Part shown: positions 1 through 10,155 of the stretch, one piece after another
How positions within the stretch are numbered: the stretch's first letter is position 1
Layout: every line of letters starts with the position of its first letter
Assembly: GCA_964565775.1 (NCBI GenBank)
Contig: CAZMGB010000002.1
Coordinates: forward strand, 62,001 to 126,000
DNA length: 64,000 nt
DNA from: CAZMGB01 sp964565775
Lineage (GTDB): Bacteria; Chloroflexota; Dehalococcoidia; DSTF01; JALHUB01
Direction of reading: 5' to 3'
The notes under the pieces: generated by a model
The model's input: the letters and a program-made list of their open reading frames with translations, nothing else
The model's database searches: none
Told to the model about the DNA's origin: nothing
Position numbers and translations under genes: made by a program

Positions 1-49
1 TGCGGCGGCCACGACCGAAGCTAACCGGGAGAACTAGTGGGCGGTCACC

Positions 50-1072
50 TCACCCCGTCACGGCCTTGTAGATCACTTCCCCCACCACCTGGGCCGTCAG
101 ACCGCCGACGAACAGCAGGCCGAAGTGCCGGTTGTGTATGAAAGCGAAGGCGACGAACCAGAGCGGCCAGCCGGGGTAGCCCTCTGGCGGCTCCGCCGGC
201 TTCGGCGATGAGAAGAGGGGGAATAGCCGCCAGGCTATCGGCAGGGCCGCCAGGACGAGGAGGAGCCCCGGCATGCGCTGCCAGGCGGCCACCGCCAGGG
301 TGGACAGGTACATCGATGCCATGAATGCCTGCGTCAGCCGGCGGGCCCTCGCCTCGCCCAGGAGCTGCGGCAGGGTGCGGATATGATGGGCGCTGTCGAA
401 GCTGAGCTTATCGATGTGCTTGCCCATGAGGACCGAGGTCACGCCGAAGGCATAAGGAAGGGAGGCAACGACGACCCACAGGGGAAGCTCTTTCGCCATG
501 ACATAGTAGGTGCCGCCGATCATCACAGGCCCCCAGATGATGAAGACGGCCACTTCGCCCAACCCGAAGTACTTGAGCGGCAGCGGCCCGCCGGAATAGA
601 GGAGAAGGACGCCCGCGCCGATGAGAACGAAGACGAGAACGCCGGGGCCGCTCACAAGGGTGAGAAACACGCCGATGGCCGCCGCCGCCAGGAGTATGCC
701 GCCCGTCACGAAAAGAAACGCGCGCCAACTGCCCGCGGCGTGGGCGAATATGTGGGGTCCGTAGGTGGCACGAGGGGAGTCGGGCGTATCGACGCCGCGC
801 CAGAAGTCCCACATGTCGTTGGTCAGGTTGCTGGCGGCGTGGCACAATACGAGTCCCAGAGCCGTCAGCGCGAATAGCCCGGCGTGAAAGGCCTCGCCGC
901 GCACCGCCAGGAGCCCGCCGATGATGGCCGAGATGACCGTCATCACCAGCACCGACGCCCGCATGAGAATGAGCCATCGGCTGACGGCGTCGACCTGGCG
1001 GACGTCGACGTTGGGGACGGTGGTCAGGGCCTGGGCCCACATCTTCGGCGGCGCGACTTTGGCGTCGAGCAT
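50..1072 (-). CDS. UbiA/MenA-family prenyltransferase
   Basis: Integral membrane protein of 340 residues with about eight or nine hydrophobic segments. It should transfer a polyprenyl chain to an aromatic acceptor; the MenA branch (1,4-dihydroxy-2-naphthoate, menaquinone pathway) fits best. The first Asp-rich motif is visible as NLTNDMWDFWRG near residue 83. The second, DKLSFDSAHHIRTLPQLLG, lies near residue 220 and carries the TLPxLLG signature. It is the last gene of the leftward run from hrcA, but about 600 bp with repeats and a small gene separate it from dnaK, so co-transcription is uncertain. The exact quinone or heme substrate cannot be read from sequence. Confidence 0.8.
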   Translation of the reverse strand: MLDAKVAPPKMWAQALTTVPNVDVRQVDAVSRWLILMRASVLVMTVISAIIGGLLAVRGEAFHAGLFALTALGLVLCHAASNLTNDMWDFWRGVDTPDSPRATYGPHIFAHAAGSWRAFLFVTGGILLAAAAIGVFLTLVSGPGVLVFVLIGAGVLLLYSGGPLPLKYFGLGEVAVFIIWGPVMIGGTYYVMAKELPLWVVVASLPYAFGVTSVLMGKHIDKLSFDSAHHIRTLPQLLGEARARRLTQAFMASMYLSTLAVAAWQRMPGLLLVLAALPIAWRLFPLFSSPKPAEPPEGYPGWPLWFVAFAFIHNRHFGLLFVGGLTAQVVGEVIYKAVTG

Positions 1073-1170
1073 AGCTCTCCTCCGTACGGGTCTCAGGCGC
1101 TATTGTAGCAAGACGCAGCCCGTCGGCCCATGCCCCTAGGGCTGCGTCTGCGCGGCACGGCAGAAAGAAG

Positions 1171-1194
1171 GGTCGGGACGGGGCCCGACCCCTA
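1171..1194. repeat. GTAGGGG-family palindrome
   Basis: GGTCGGG and CCCGACC arms are followed by CCCCTACGG. The reverse complement reads CCGTAGGGGTCGGG and matches the start of the repeat at 17441, so this is one member of a small dispersed family lying at gene ends. It could also work as a terminator or mRNA-stabilising hairpin. Confidence 0.55.
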
Positions 1195-1205
1195 CGGTGG
1201 GACTG

Positions 1206-1280
1206 CTATACCTCCCGGAACTCGCCCTCCACCGTACCTTCTTCCGACGGCTTCTCCTCCGAGGGCGCTAATGCTCTCCT
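1206..1280 (-). pseudogene. Second copy of the dnaK 3' end (C-terminal tail remnant)
   Basis: Read leftwards this encodes an acidic tail ending in EEGTVEGEFREV and a TAG stop, identical in protein to the last 12 residues of the intact dnaK that ends at 1669. Six codons differ and all six changes are synonymous, so the copy once evolved under coding constraint. It is in the same frame as the TAG of the small gene ending at 1281. It looks like the stub of a second dnaK copy, or the displaced original tail left after an insertion at the dnaK 3' end. Confidence 0.75.
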
Positions 1281-1646
1281 CTACTTGTACACGATCGTGA
1301 TATCGTACAGGAACGTGGTCAGACAGTCGCGGTACCTGCGACGCCCCTTGGGCGATCCCTCGTAGCCCTCACAGGCCGCACCGCCCGAACGCTGCGTCTC
1401 GCGGTGGGAATACATCTCGTGTAGAACGTGCCCTATCCACAGGCCACCCCCATAGCACAGCGGGTTGGGGCAGTCGATACACTCGCTGATACGGGGCGCG
1501 TGGAGCGTCCAGGACTTTGGTTGATAGCCCGTTCCCCTCCCTTCGGCCTCAACCCGAATCGAAGCCTTCTGGATCTCGGGGAATGCTTCAGAGAACGGCA
1601 CGCGCTGCGCGAAAATCGGTGGCACGTCGTCTTGAAATCGCCTCAT
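1281..1646 (-). CDS. Small Cys-rich protein of unknown function
   Basis: A 121-residue product starting at ATG 1646, 22 bases after the dnaK stop. I do not recognise the family. Visible elements are CIDCPNPLCYGGG (CxxCxxxxC, residues about 57-69) and a C-terminal segment with another Cys, PKGRRRYRDC and an aromatic end, which suggests a metal-binding or disulfide-bonded fold. A purine-rich AGGAGAAGGG lies 14-20 bases upstream, further than usual for a ribosome-binding site. The gene is framed by the true dnaK tail and its duplicate, so it may have arrived with an insertion. An upstream start inside dnaK is open in this frame, but that extension is low-complexity and unlikely to be translated. 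Confidence 0.5.
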   Translation of the reverse strand: MRRFQDDVPPIFAQRVPFSEAFPEIQKASIRVEAEGRGTGYQPKSWTLHAPRISECIDCPNPLCYGGGLWIGHVLHEMYSHRETQRSGGAACEGYEGSPKGRRRYRDCLTTFLYDITIVYK

Positions 1647-1668
1647 CTTTGCGTGGACAACCCTTCTC

Positions 1669-3585
<1,917 letters not shown>

Positions 3586-3606
3586 GGCTACTGCTCCTTG
3601 AGCCGG

Positions 3607-3810
3607 CTAGTCTGGATCCTGCCAATCTGCCGCAGGGAACAGATCGGGATATCGTCTGGCCCTTTCCAGCATCTTGGCTCGAAACTCCTGATACCAGCGG
3701 CGGTAGACGTATCGATGCACCTTGCAGAAATGTGGCTTATTACAGCCTGGGCACTGGTAGTGGTCACCGAGCACATAGTCGAAGTCATAAATCCGCGCGT
3801 ACCGCCTCAT
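3607..3810 (-). CDS. Small zinc-ribbon-like protein between grpE and dnaK
   Basis: 67 residues of unknown family. A CxxC plus HxxCxxxH set (YQCPGCNKPHFCKVH, residues 19-33) suggests one bound zinc. The rest is rich in Arg, Tyr and Trp (YRRWYQEF), which suggests nucleic-acid or protein contact. AGGGGA sits about 7 bases before the ATG. The stop is 21 bases upstream of the dnaK start, so it is co-transcribed with the heat-shock genes. Zinc binding is inferred from spacing only; the function is unknown. Confidence 0.55.
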   Translation of the reverse strand: MRRYARIYDFDYVLGDHYQCPGCNKPHFCKVHRYVYRRWYQEFRAKMLERARRYPDLFPAADWQDPD

Positions 3811-3830
3811 TGAATCTTCCCCTAGGCGTG

Positions 3831-4004
3831 TTACTCGTCCTTCTCATGGCGATGATGGCGTGGCGCAAAGAACACGCGAAGCAAGTATATGGGCCAGAAC
3901 ATCACCGCCACCATTACGGACGCGAATATGTAGGCAACCTGCCCGGCGGTACGCGTGACGATCCAGGCTAGACGAGCCTACTTCCGTATTCTTCGGCCCT
4001 TCAT
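3831..4004 (-). pseudogene. Tiny membrane-peptide reading frame with an in-frame TAG
   Basis: Reading leftwards, an ATG at 4004 gives eight codons, then TAG (3978-3980), then an open stretch with one strongly hydrophobic helix (QVAYIFASVMVAVMFWPIYL) ending in a His-rich tail and TAA at 3831. Its stop lies just before the ribosome-binding site of the next small gene. The only ATG after the amber codon cuts into the helix. It is either a small membrane gene broken by one stop codon or a 27-residue peptide. The coding claim is weak. Confidence 0.35.
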
Positions 4005-4039
4005 TCTGTGGCCACACACCCTCTCGACGAGCCGCTATC

Positions 4040-4090
4040 GTAGCTGCAGGGCTTCAGCCCTGCCTGGCAGACCTGAAGGTCTGCAGCTAC
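4040..4090. repeat. Three-way-junction palindrome, copy 1
   Basis: Outer arms GTAGCTGCAG and CTGCAGCTAC enclose two inner hairpins, GGGCTTCAGCCC and CAGACCTGAAGGTCTG. The same layout and the same CTTCAG/CTGAAG cores recur at 35962-36019. It lies between small genes inside the heat-shock operon, so it will be transcribed. Confidence 0.75.
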
Positions 4091-4095
4091 GGGTC

Positions 4096-4311
4096 CTACA
4101 AAAGCTTTCTTAAATCACGCTCAGCTTCATCAAGCGCGCCCTTAACCTCACGGCGTTGGGCTCGCAAAGCAGGATCATCCGGTTCGCGCGTTGCGTCGAC
4201 TCGCGGAGTCTTAGTGTGAGCGACGGGCATGAGCCCGTCGTAGCGAGTTCGGAGATCCTCAACGCGTTTGATTGCCGCTTGAATAAGTCTGTCTTTGTCT
4301 GCTTGTCCCAT
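4096..4311 (-). CDS. Small charged helical protein downstream of grpE
   Basis: About 71 residues. Two helical, charge-rich segments (DKDRLIQAAIKRVEDLRTRYD and a C-terminal REVKGALDEAERDLRKLL) flank a polar middle, which suggests a short coiled-coil protein. I do not recognise it. The ATG at 4311 is chosen because GGAG lies 6 bases upstream; another in-frame ATG at 4323 overlaps the grpE stop and has no spaced ribosome-binding site. It is translated right after grpE and may bind a chaperone component, but that is only inference from position. Confidence 0.5.
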   Translation of the reverse strand: MGQADKDRLIQAAIKRVEDLRTRYDGLMPVAHTKTPRVDATREPDDPALRAQRREVKGALDEAERDLRKLL

Positions 4312-4312
4312 C

Positions 4313-4990
4313 TTAGTCTCCATCCTGTTTCGGTTCGGATTGAGGCTCCTCCTCCGGCTTCTCGGCTTCCGGCTCCCCCTTGGCCTTGCCGACGACGACC
4401 ATCGCCGGGCGGATGACGCGGTCGCCCAGCTTGTAGCCCCTCTGCACCTCTGAGATGATCTTCCCCTCTTCCCCCTCGCCGAACATGACGGCCTCGTGGA
4501 CGTTCGGGTCGAAGGTCTCGCCCTCGGTCTTGATCTCGCTGACGCCGGAGGCCTCCAGCACCGCCTGGAACTTGCGATAGATGAGGCGGATGCCGTCGAC
4601 CCAGGTGAGGCCGGCCAGGTGGGCGTCGACGCTGCTCAGCGCCCGCTCCAGGTCGTCGACGAGAGGGAGGAAGTTGATGACGAGAGCGGCGTTCGCGAAG
4701 CGCGCGACCTCCTCGCGCTCCTGCTCGGTGCGACGTTTCAGGTTCTGATAATCGGCTACGGCCCGCTGCCAGCGAGCCAGGTGGCCCTGGGCCTCCTCCT
4801 CCGCTTTCTTCAGCCGCGCTTGCAGGCTCTCGATGTCATCGACCTCCTCGGCCACGCCTTCCCCGATCGACTCGTTCCGGGCCGCGCCCTCGGCCTCGCC
4901 CTCCCGCTCGGCCCTCGTCCAGGCGCGCTTGTCGACGCCGCCCGCCCCCTCGGCTGGCGGCCCCTCCTTCTTCTCTTTCTCGTCGGCCAT
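4313..4990 (-). CDS. grpE: Nucleotide exchange factor GrpE
   Basis: 225 residues. GrpE dimers release ADP from DnaK. An acidic, disordered N-terminus (about 1-50) is followed by the long coiled coil (about 52-110, ARWQRAVADYQNLKRR) and the beta head with NPNVHEAV-type sequence (FDPNVHEAVMFG) and RVIRPAMVVVGK. The C-terminus carries a Glu/Pro-rich tail longer than usual. Its start lies 20 bases after the hrcA stop, in the CIRCE-controlled operon. Confidence 0.96.
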   Translation of the reverse strand: MADEKEKKEGPPAEGAGGVDKRAWTRAEREGEAEGAARNESIGEGVAEEVDDIESLQARLKKAEEEAQGHLARWQRAVADYQNLKRRTEQEREEVARFANAALVINFLPLVDDLERALSSVDAHLAGLTWVDGIRLIYRKFQAVLEASGVSEIKTEGETFDPNVHEAVMFGEGEEGKIISEVQRGYKLGDRVIRPAMVVVGKAKGEPEAEKPEEEPQSEPKQDGD

Positions 4991-5010
4991 GACCCCTCCC
5001 TGGTCCGAGC

Positions 5011-6069
5011 TTAGTTGTAGTATCCCTCCAGCAGCTCACTCATCAGCGACGAGACGTAGCGAACGGTGGAAATGGTGCGCGGATAGTGCATGCGGGTGGG
5101 CCCGAGGACAGCGAGAGCGCCGTTCAAGGCCCCGGGCGCCCCGTAGCGGGCGACAACGACGCTGCACTCACGCATGGCCTCTGTCCACCCCGGCCCCGCT
5201 CCTGCGAGCGCGGGCCTACCCAGGGCCAGATGCTCGCTGCCGATAATGACCTTCACTCCCACATCCGCCAGGCGGCGGAAGGGGATGTTGCGCGTCAGGT
5301 TGCGCTCATCCAGCGCCTCGAGCAGGGCGAGGATCTTGTCGCTGCGAGAGAACTCGGGCTGAGCAAGGACGTGCTGGAGGCCCTCCAGATATGCTTCCTC
5401 GTTGGCGGCCTCGTCCTCCGCCACAATCAGCTCAAGAACGGCCTGCACCACCTCTTCCTCCAGCGGCGAGAGGGGCGCCGCCGTGGCGCGGATCTGGGCC
5501 GCCGTCAGACCGCCGTAGAGCCGCGTGAGGCGGCGAGCCACCTCGGTCAGCTCATCCTGGGTTAGGGGCTCCGGCAGGCTGAGGACGTGCTGCCTGACCC
5601 GCGTCTCCTCCAGGACCAGCACCAGCAGTGCCGTGAGGTCCTGGATCGATACCAGTTGAATGTGCCGCAGCCGGCACCGGGAGGAGCGGGGCACGGTGAC
5701 AACTGCCATGTTTCGCGCCGACGCGGCAAGGATGGCGACCGCCAGGTGCAGCCAGGCCTCCCATTCGCGTCCCGCCTGGTGGAACTGGTGGAGGATGGTC
5801 TGCTTCTCCTCCCACGGCAGGTCCTCCTCCTCCATCAGGCTCTCGACGTAATAGCGATAGCCCTTCTCCGTAGGGATCCGACCGGCCGAGGTGTGAGGAT
5901 GGCTGATGTAGCCCTCCTCCTCGAGCCTCGCCATCTCGTTGCGGATGGTGGCCGACGACACGCCCAGGCGGTGCTTGCGGACGACGGTATCGGAGCCCAC
6001 GGGCAGCGCGGACTCTACGTAGTCCTCGACGATCAGGCTCAGGATGCGGCCCCTGCGTTGAGTCAGCAT
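5011..6069 (-). CDS. hrcA: Heat-inducible transcription repressor HrcA
   Basis: 352 residues. Winged helix-turn-helix at about 1-75 (SSATIRNEMARLEEEGYISHP, SAGRIPTEKGYRYYV is diagnostic), then the GAF-like dimerisation domain and a C-terminal GALAVLGPTRMHYPR segment. HrcA binds CIRCE and is kept active by chaperonin, so the operon is derepressed when unfolded protein accumulates. A perfect CIRCE lies 40 bases upstream of the ATG, giving autoregulation of hrcA, grpE and dnaK. Confidence 0.97.
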   Translation of the reverse strand: MLTQRRGRILSLIVEDYVESALPVGSDTVVRKHRLGVSSATIRNEMARLEEEGYISHPHTSAGRIPTEKGYRYYVESLMEEEDLPWEEKQTILHQFHQAGREWEAWLHLAVAILAASARNMAVVTVPRSSRCRLRHIQLVSIQDLTALLVLVLEETRVRQHVLSLPEPLTQDELTEVARRLTRLYGGLTAAQIRATAAPLSPLEEEVVQAVLELIVAEDEAANEEAYLEGLQHVLAQPEFSRSDKILALLEALDERNLTRNIPFRRLADVGVKVIIGSEHLALGRPALAGAGPGWTEAMRECSVVVARYGAPGALNGALAVLGPTRMHYPRTISTVRYVSSLMSELLEGYYN

Positions 6070-6108
6070 TTCCTCTCACATTCGCCCCAGAGTCTATTTC
6101 AGCCGCTG

Positions 6109-6135
6109 TTAGCACTCTCGGCCTTAGAGTGCTAA
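6109..6135. promoter_or_regulatory. CIRCE operator (HrcA binding site)
   Basis: TTAGCACTC - 9 bp - GAGTGCTAA, a perfect 9-9-9 match to the consensus, placed just downstream of the hrcA promoter where bound HrcA would block initiation. Confidence 0.97.
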
Positions 6136-6144
6136 CACCTCCTA

Positions 6145-6173
6145 AATCTAGCATCCGTGCGGCGCCTTGTCAA
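6145..6173 (-). promoter_or_regulatory. hrcA operon promoter
   Basis: Reading leftwards, -35 TTGACA (6168-6173), 17 bp, -10 TAGATT (6145-6150). The predicted start point falls inside or next to CIRCE. Confidence 0.85.
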
Positions 6174-6456
6174 GTAGCTGTGGCGGCGTCAGCGCCCCGC
6201 TACGATGCTCGCCGCCGGGCCCAGAACAGGACGACGGCAGCCTCAGAACCCTCCGCCGCGGCGTCTCGTGCGGCCATTCCACCGCGGCCGGTTGACCGGG
6301 GGAAGCCCCTGGCCTATTCTCGGACGAAGGGCACGGCGATTCAAGATGAGGAATGGGTCGCGGTCAGCGGCCCGGGCGGCCACCATGCCCGCCGGGTCTC
6401 CGGCTCATCGCGCCGCTGACGGCCATCTCCAGCTTCGGCGGAGAGAAGGCGGCGGT
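6174..6456. other. Intergenic stretch between divergent hrcA and MBL promoters
   Basis: About 280 bp of GC-rich sequence with no convincing gene or conserved RNA. Short open frames here lack ribosome-binding sites. I see nothing else in it. Confidence 0.6.
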
Positions 6457-6485
6457 GTGACTCTCAAACGCGCTCCGGGTATGAT
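6457..6485 (+). promoter_or_regulatory. Promoter of the MBL-fold gene
   Basis: GTGACT (6457-6462), 17 bp, TATGAT (6480-6485), 33 bp before the GTG start at 6519. The -10 is strong and the -35 moderate. Confidence 0.6.
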
Positions 6486-6518
6486 GCAGATGGACAATGC
6501 GAGTGGCGAGGTAGTTCT

Positions 6519-7157
6519 GTGGACATAAGCTGGCTGGGTCACTCCTGCTTCCGCCTACGCGGTCGGGACGCGGCTCTGGTCACCGACCCTTGCCCCAAGA
6601 GCACCGGCTACAACATCAGCCGGCCGAGCGCCGACATCGTGACGGTCAGCCACGAGCATGAGGAGCACAACTTCGTCCAGGGCGTCGCAGGCACACCGAA
6701 GGTTGTCCGCAGCCCCGGCGAGTACGAGATAGCCGGCGTCATGATCACGGGCATTCGCACCTACCACGATAGCCAGCAGGGGACGCGCCAGGGCAAGAAT
6801 ACAGTCTACGTCATCGAGATGGACAACATCCGCGTATGCCACCTGGGCGACCTGGGACATGTCCCCAGCGCCGAAAAGGCGGAGGAGATGAGCGGCGTCG
6901 ATATCCTGCTGGCTCCCGTCGGCGGCGGCGGCTCGCTGGATGCGGCGGCGGCGGTGGAGACGGTGAGCCTCCTGGCGCCCCGGCTGGTAATCCCCATGCA
7001 CTACGCCACCGAGGCGTCGGCCGTCAAGCTCGAGCCGCTGGACCGCTTTCTAAAGGAGATGGGCGTCGATCCCGTCGCTCCGCAAGCGCGCCTCTCTATC
7101 AGTCGCAGCACCCTTCCCCACGAGACCCAGGTGCTGGTCCTCGATTACAAGCGCTGA
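6519..7157 (+). CDS. Metallo-beta-lactamase-fold hydrolase (UlaG-like)
   Basis: 212 residues from a GTG start with GAGGT upstream. Likely a cytoplasmic metal-dependent hydrolase of the UlaG/YfiX-like branch. Seen: the opening WLGHSCFRLRG, the metal motif SHEHEEHNF (residues about 43-51, an HxHxxH variant), HLGDLGHVP in the middle and IPMHYAT near the end, all standard family landmarks. It is a single-gene unit ended by a bidirectional terminator. The substrate is unknown. Confidence 0.85.
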   Translation: MDISWLGHSCFRLRGRDAALVTDPCPKSTGYNISRPSADIVTVSHEHEEHNFVQGVAGTPKVVRSPGEYEIAGVMITGIRTYHDSQQGTRQGKNTVYVIEMDNIRVCHLGDLGHVPSAEKAEEMSGVDILLAPVGGGGSLDAAAAVETVSLLAPRLVIPMHYATEASAVKLEPLDRFLKEMGVDPVAPQARLSISRSTLPHETQVLVLDYKR

Positions 7158-7182
7158 ACCGACACCGAGGCGAGACAAAACG

Positions 7183-7211
7183 AGAGGGGCAATGCCCCTC
7201 TCTGTCTTTCC
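7183..7211. terminator. Bidirectional intrinsic terminator
   Basis: AGAGGGGC - AAT - GCCCCTCT stem, followed on the + strand by CTGTCTTTCC and on the - strand by CGTTTTG. It lies between the convergent MBL and LysM/M23 genes and can serve both. Confidence 0.75.
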
Positions 7212-7261
7212 GCGACGCAACCGCCTGGGCTGACGGCGCGGCCGGCCCCCGCCCGCGGGAG

Positions 7262-8584
7262 CTACGGTAGATACGACAGCGGGTCTACCACGTGGCCGTC
7301 GATGATGATCTCGAAGTGGAGGTGGTTGCCTGTGCAGTACCCGGTGCAGCCGCCGCTGCCGATCACCTGACCCTGGTCCACCGCCTGACCCACGCTGACT
7401 GCGACGTTGCCCAGGTGGCCGTATCGAGTCTGTGATCCATCGGGATGCTGGATGAGCACCTGAAGCCCGTACGAGCAGCAGGGGTCACCGCCGGCGATGA
7501 GTACTGTGCCGCTGGCGGCGGCCACGATGGGCGCACCAGCGTTGTTGTACAGATCAATGTCGATGCCAAGGGGATGGCTGGGGCCGAAGTAGCTGGAGAT
7601 GGGCCCCGTCACCGGCCAGATATAACCCGAGGCTGACTCGGGCGCCTCAATGATCTGGGGGGCAGCCGGAGCGGCCTCCGGACTCTCGGCGAGGGCAGGC
7701 GCCTCTTCCGGCGTCGGCTCCTCGGCGGCGGGCTCCGGCTCCGGGGGCGCCGGCATCACGCCGTTGGGCACGAAGATGGTCTGGTTCTCCAGGACGACAT
7801 CTGCGGAGGCTAACTGATTGGCCGGGAAGTTCACGATATCTTCAACGTTGGCATCGTAGACCTTGGCGATGTCAGTCAAAGTCTCGCCGTAAGAAACCTC
7901 GTGAATGATGCCGTTGCTGGTGGGGATGCGGATCTGTTCCCCGACGACCAGCAGGTCTCGGTCGTTCATTTCGATGTTGTTCCAGACGATGCTTTCGGTG
8001 CTGATGCCGAACCGCTCCGCGAGCGCGCTCGCCGTGTCGCCCTCCTGTACCGTGTAGATGAAGTAGGGCTCCGGCGGGACCGTCGGCTCCGGCTCGACCG
8101 TGGGCTGCGGCTCTGGGTCGGGCCTGGGGATGGACATCGCCTGCACCTTCATATCCTTCTCCTCGACCGGCACCGCCGTCTCCTCCGGCGGCGGCATGGG
8201 AGTTGGATATACGACGGGCTCCTGCACGACGGGCTCCTGCACGACGGGCTCGGGCTCGACGGCCATCGGAGGTTCCACCTCCGGCTGTACGGCCGCGGCC
8301 ACACCCGACACGGACAGCCCCACAACGGGGTTCGATAGGTTTGCGACGCTCAGAGAGAGGTGACCGGGGGGAAAGGCAGTGTAGGAGACGGCAGCGAAGA
8401 TGATGGCAAGGATGAAGAGGTGGACGACTGACCTCTGTTTCAGTCGGCTTCCGGATTGCGTTGGATCCTTGGGACCCCGGGGATCTAGCGTCCTTCCCTC
8501 TTGGGCAGAAGAACGCCGGCCGAGCGTGCCTCTAATGCTCCTCGCCCCCTTGCTCTGGCGAACCAGGCTCGGCCCGGTCGCCAT
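7262..8584 (-). CDS. LysM-domain M23 peptidoglycan endopeptidase, membrane-anchored
   Basis: 440 residues. A basic cytoplasmic N-terminus, one membrane segment (about 52-70), a Pro/Glu/Val-rich linker with repeated EPVVQ units (about 110-130), LysM 1 (about 176-221), LysM 2 (about 227-273), a second acidic Pro/Ala linker, and an M23 domain (about 322-440). M23 ligands are visible: HPLGIDID (H337, D341) and HLHFE (H421, H423). Two Cys pairs (C369/C370, C413/C417) flank the catalytic region and may form extracytoplasmic disulfides. It should cut peptidoglycan cross-bridges in wall remodelling. Confidence 0.9.
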   Translation of the reverse strand: MATGPSLVRQSKGARSIRGTLGRRSSAQEGRTLDPRGPKDPTQSGSRLKQRSVVHLFILAIIFAAVSYTAFPPGHLSLSVANLSNPVVGLSVSGVAAAVQPEVEPPMAVEPEPVVQEPVVQEPVVYPTPMPPPEETAVPVEEKDMKVQAMSIPRPDPEPQPTVEPEPTVPPEPYFIYTVQEGDTASALAERFGISTESIVWNNIEMNDRDLLVVGEQIRIPTSNGIIHEVSYGETLTDIAKVYDANVEDIVNFPANQLASADVVLENQTIFVPNGVMPAPPEPEPAAEEPTPEEAPALAESPEAAPAAPQIIEAPESASGYIWPVTGPISSYFGPSHPLGIDIDLYNNAGAPIVAAASGTVLIAGGDPCCSYGLQVLIQHPDGSQTRYGHLGNVAVSVGQAVDQGQVIGSGGCTGYCTGNHLHFEIIIDGHVVDPLSYLP

Positions 8585-8687
8585 GAGATTCGGTGAGCAC
8601 CCGCACCCCGCCGGCGGGCTCGCCCCGGTCTACCGGGGCACCTCGCGTATTTTACCAGACGCTGTCAAGTAGCGCTCTACCGCCGCC

Positions 8688-9950
8688 CTAGACCTCCTGC
8701 TTGAGAGTATCCAGGAACTCCTGGTTGGTCTTCGTCTTTGCGAGCCGCTCCAGCAGCCGCTCCGTCGCGTCCGTAGGGTTGGGCGTATTGGAGCTTATGG
8801 CCGCCATCATGCGGCGCACCAGCCACACCTGCTTGAGAACCGGCTCCGGCAACAGAAGCTCCTCGCGGCGCGTGCTGCTGCGATGGATGTCGATCGCGGG
8901 GAAGATGCGGCGTTCGGCGAGGCGCCGGTCGAGATGGACCTCCATGTTGCCGGTGCCCTTGAACTCCTCAAAGATCACCTCATCCATGCGGCTGCCGGTA
9001 TCGATGAGGCAGGCGGCGATAATCGTCAGGCTTCCCCCCTCCTCACAGTTGCGGGCGGCGCCGAAGAAGCGCTTCGGCGGATACAGGGCGACAGGGTCGA
9101 TGCCGCCGGTGAGGGTGCGGCCGCTGGGGGGCATCGCCAGGTTGTAGGCGCGGGTGAGGCGGGTGATGCTATCGAGCAGGATCACCACATCCTTCCCGCC
9201 CTCCACGAGCCGCTTCGCCCGGTCCAGCGCCATCTCGGCAACGCGGGTGTGGTCCTCCACCGGCTCATCGAAGGTTGAGCTAACGACCTCCCCTTCCACC
9301 GAGCGAACCATGTCGGTCACTTCTTCCGGTCGCTCGCCGATGAGGCAAACGATCAGATGGACGTCGCTGTAATGAGCCGTGATGCCGTTGGCGATGTTCT
9401 TGAGGAGATAGGTCTTGCCAGCCTTGGGCGGCGACACAATCAGCCCCCGCTGGCCCCGCCCAATGGGTGAAATGAGATTGATGAGTCGCTGGGATAGGTT
9501 GGAGGGGTCGGTTTCCAGATCAATGAGCTCGTTGGGGAAGATCGCAGTGAGATTCTCGAAGTAGGGGCGCTGCTTCGCCACCTCCGGGTCGAGGCCGTTG
9601 ACGGCCTCCACCCTCAGGAGGCCATAGTACTTCTCGCTGTCCTTGGGGGGCCTCACCTGGCCGGTGACGTAGTCTCCCGTGCGGAGGCCAAAGCGCCGGA
9701 TCTGTGACTGGGAGGCGTAGACATCATTGACGCCGGGCAGGAGGCTGCCACCACGCAGGAAGCCGTAGCCATCGTCGACGATGTCCAGCACGCCGCCGCT
9801 GAATATGTTCCCTTCCCGCTCCGTGTGAACCTGGAGGAGCCGGAAGACGAGATCCTGCTTCTTGAGCGTGCTAACGCCCTGGACGCCCAGGTCCTTCGCT
9901 AGCTCCACCAAGTCTTCGCGCGTCTTGGTCTCTAGTTCAGCTATGTTCAC
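8688..9950 (-). CDS. rho: Transcription termination factor Rho
   Basis: 420 residues from a GTG start with GGAG 6 bases upstream. Hexameric RNA helicase that ends untranslated transcripts. N-terminal helical domain (about 1-45), RNA-binding cold-shock-like domain with DDGYGFLR (59-66), and the ATPase domain with Walker A SPPKAGKT (173-180), VVILLDSITRLTRAYN, and the Q-loop/R-loop region (TGGIDP). It has no long insertion of the kind seen in some high-GC bacteria. Confidence 0.97.
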   Translation of the reverse strand: MNIAELETKTREDLVELAKDLGVQGVSTLKKQDLVFRLLQVHTEREGNIFSGGVLDIVDDGYGFLRGGSLLPGVNDVYASQSQIRRFGLRTGDYVTGQVRPPKDSEKYYGLLRVEAVNGLDPEVAKQRPYFENLTAIFPNELIDLETDPSNLSQRLINLISPIGRGQRGLIVSPPKAGKTYLLKNIANGITAHYSDVHLIVCLIGERPEEVTDMVRSVEGEVVSSTFDEPVEDHTRVAEMALDRAKRLVEGGKDVVILLDSITRLTRAYNLAMPPSGRTLTGGIDPVALYPPKRFFGAARNCEEGGSLTIIAACLIDTGSRMDEVIFEEFKGTGNMEVHLDRRLAERRIFPAIDIHRSSTRREELLLPEPVLKQVWLVRRMMAAISSNTPNPTDATERLLERLAKTKTNQEFLDTLKQEV

Positions 9951-10080
9951 TTGAATCTCCGCCAGGCGTCATGGCGCTTCCACATTCGCTTCTCTTGTAC
10001 ATCAAGCTTGGGGAGACACCCGGCGCCGGGAGATGTAGCCCGGGGTAGCGGGCGAGGCGCCTATCGTGGGCAATCGGAAT

Positions 10081-10108
10081 AATATACTACCACACCTGTC
10101 AAGTGCAA
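10081..10108 (-). promoter_or_regulatory. Possible rho promoter
   Basis: Reading leftwards, TTGCAC (10103-10108), 16 bp, TATATT (10081-10086). An overlapping TTGACA (10097-10102) is too close to this -10, so the exact pairing is uncertain. About 130 bases of leader to the rho start leave room for Rho autoregulation. Confidence 0.45.
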
Positions 10109-10155
10109 GCCACACTCGTCCCGCAAACCGCGCCGACGAAGCGCCCGCCACCGCG

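Noticed and set aside
8216..8254. Short tandem repeat resembling a CRISPR or minisatellite
   Set aside because: It encodes repeated EPVVQ units in the Pro-rich linker of the LysM/M23 protein; there are only three copies and no spacers.
8622..8639. Palindrome CCCCGG-TCTA-CCGGGG as a member of the 35305 palindrome family
   Set aside because: Only the short CCCGG/CCGGG core is shared, which is expected by chance at this GC content.
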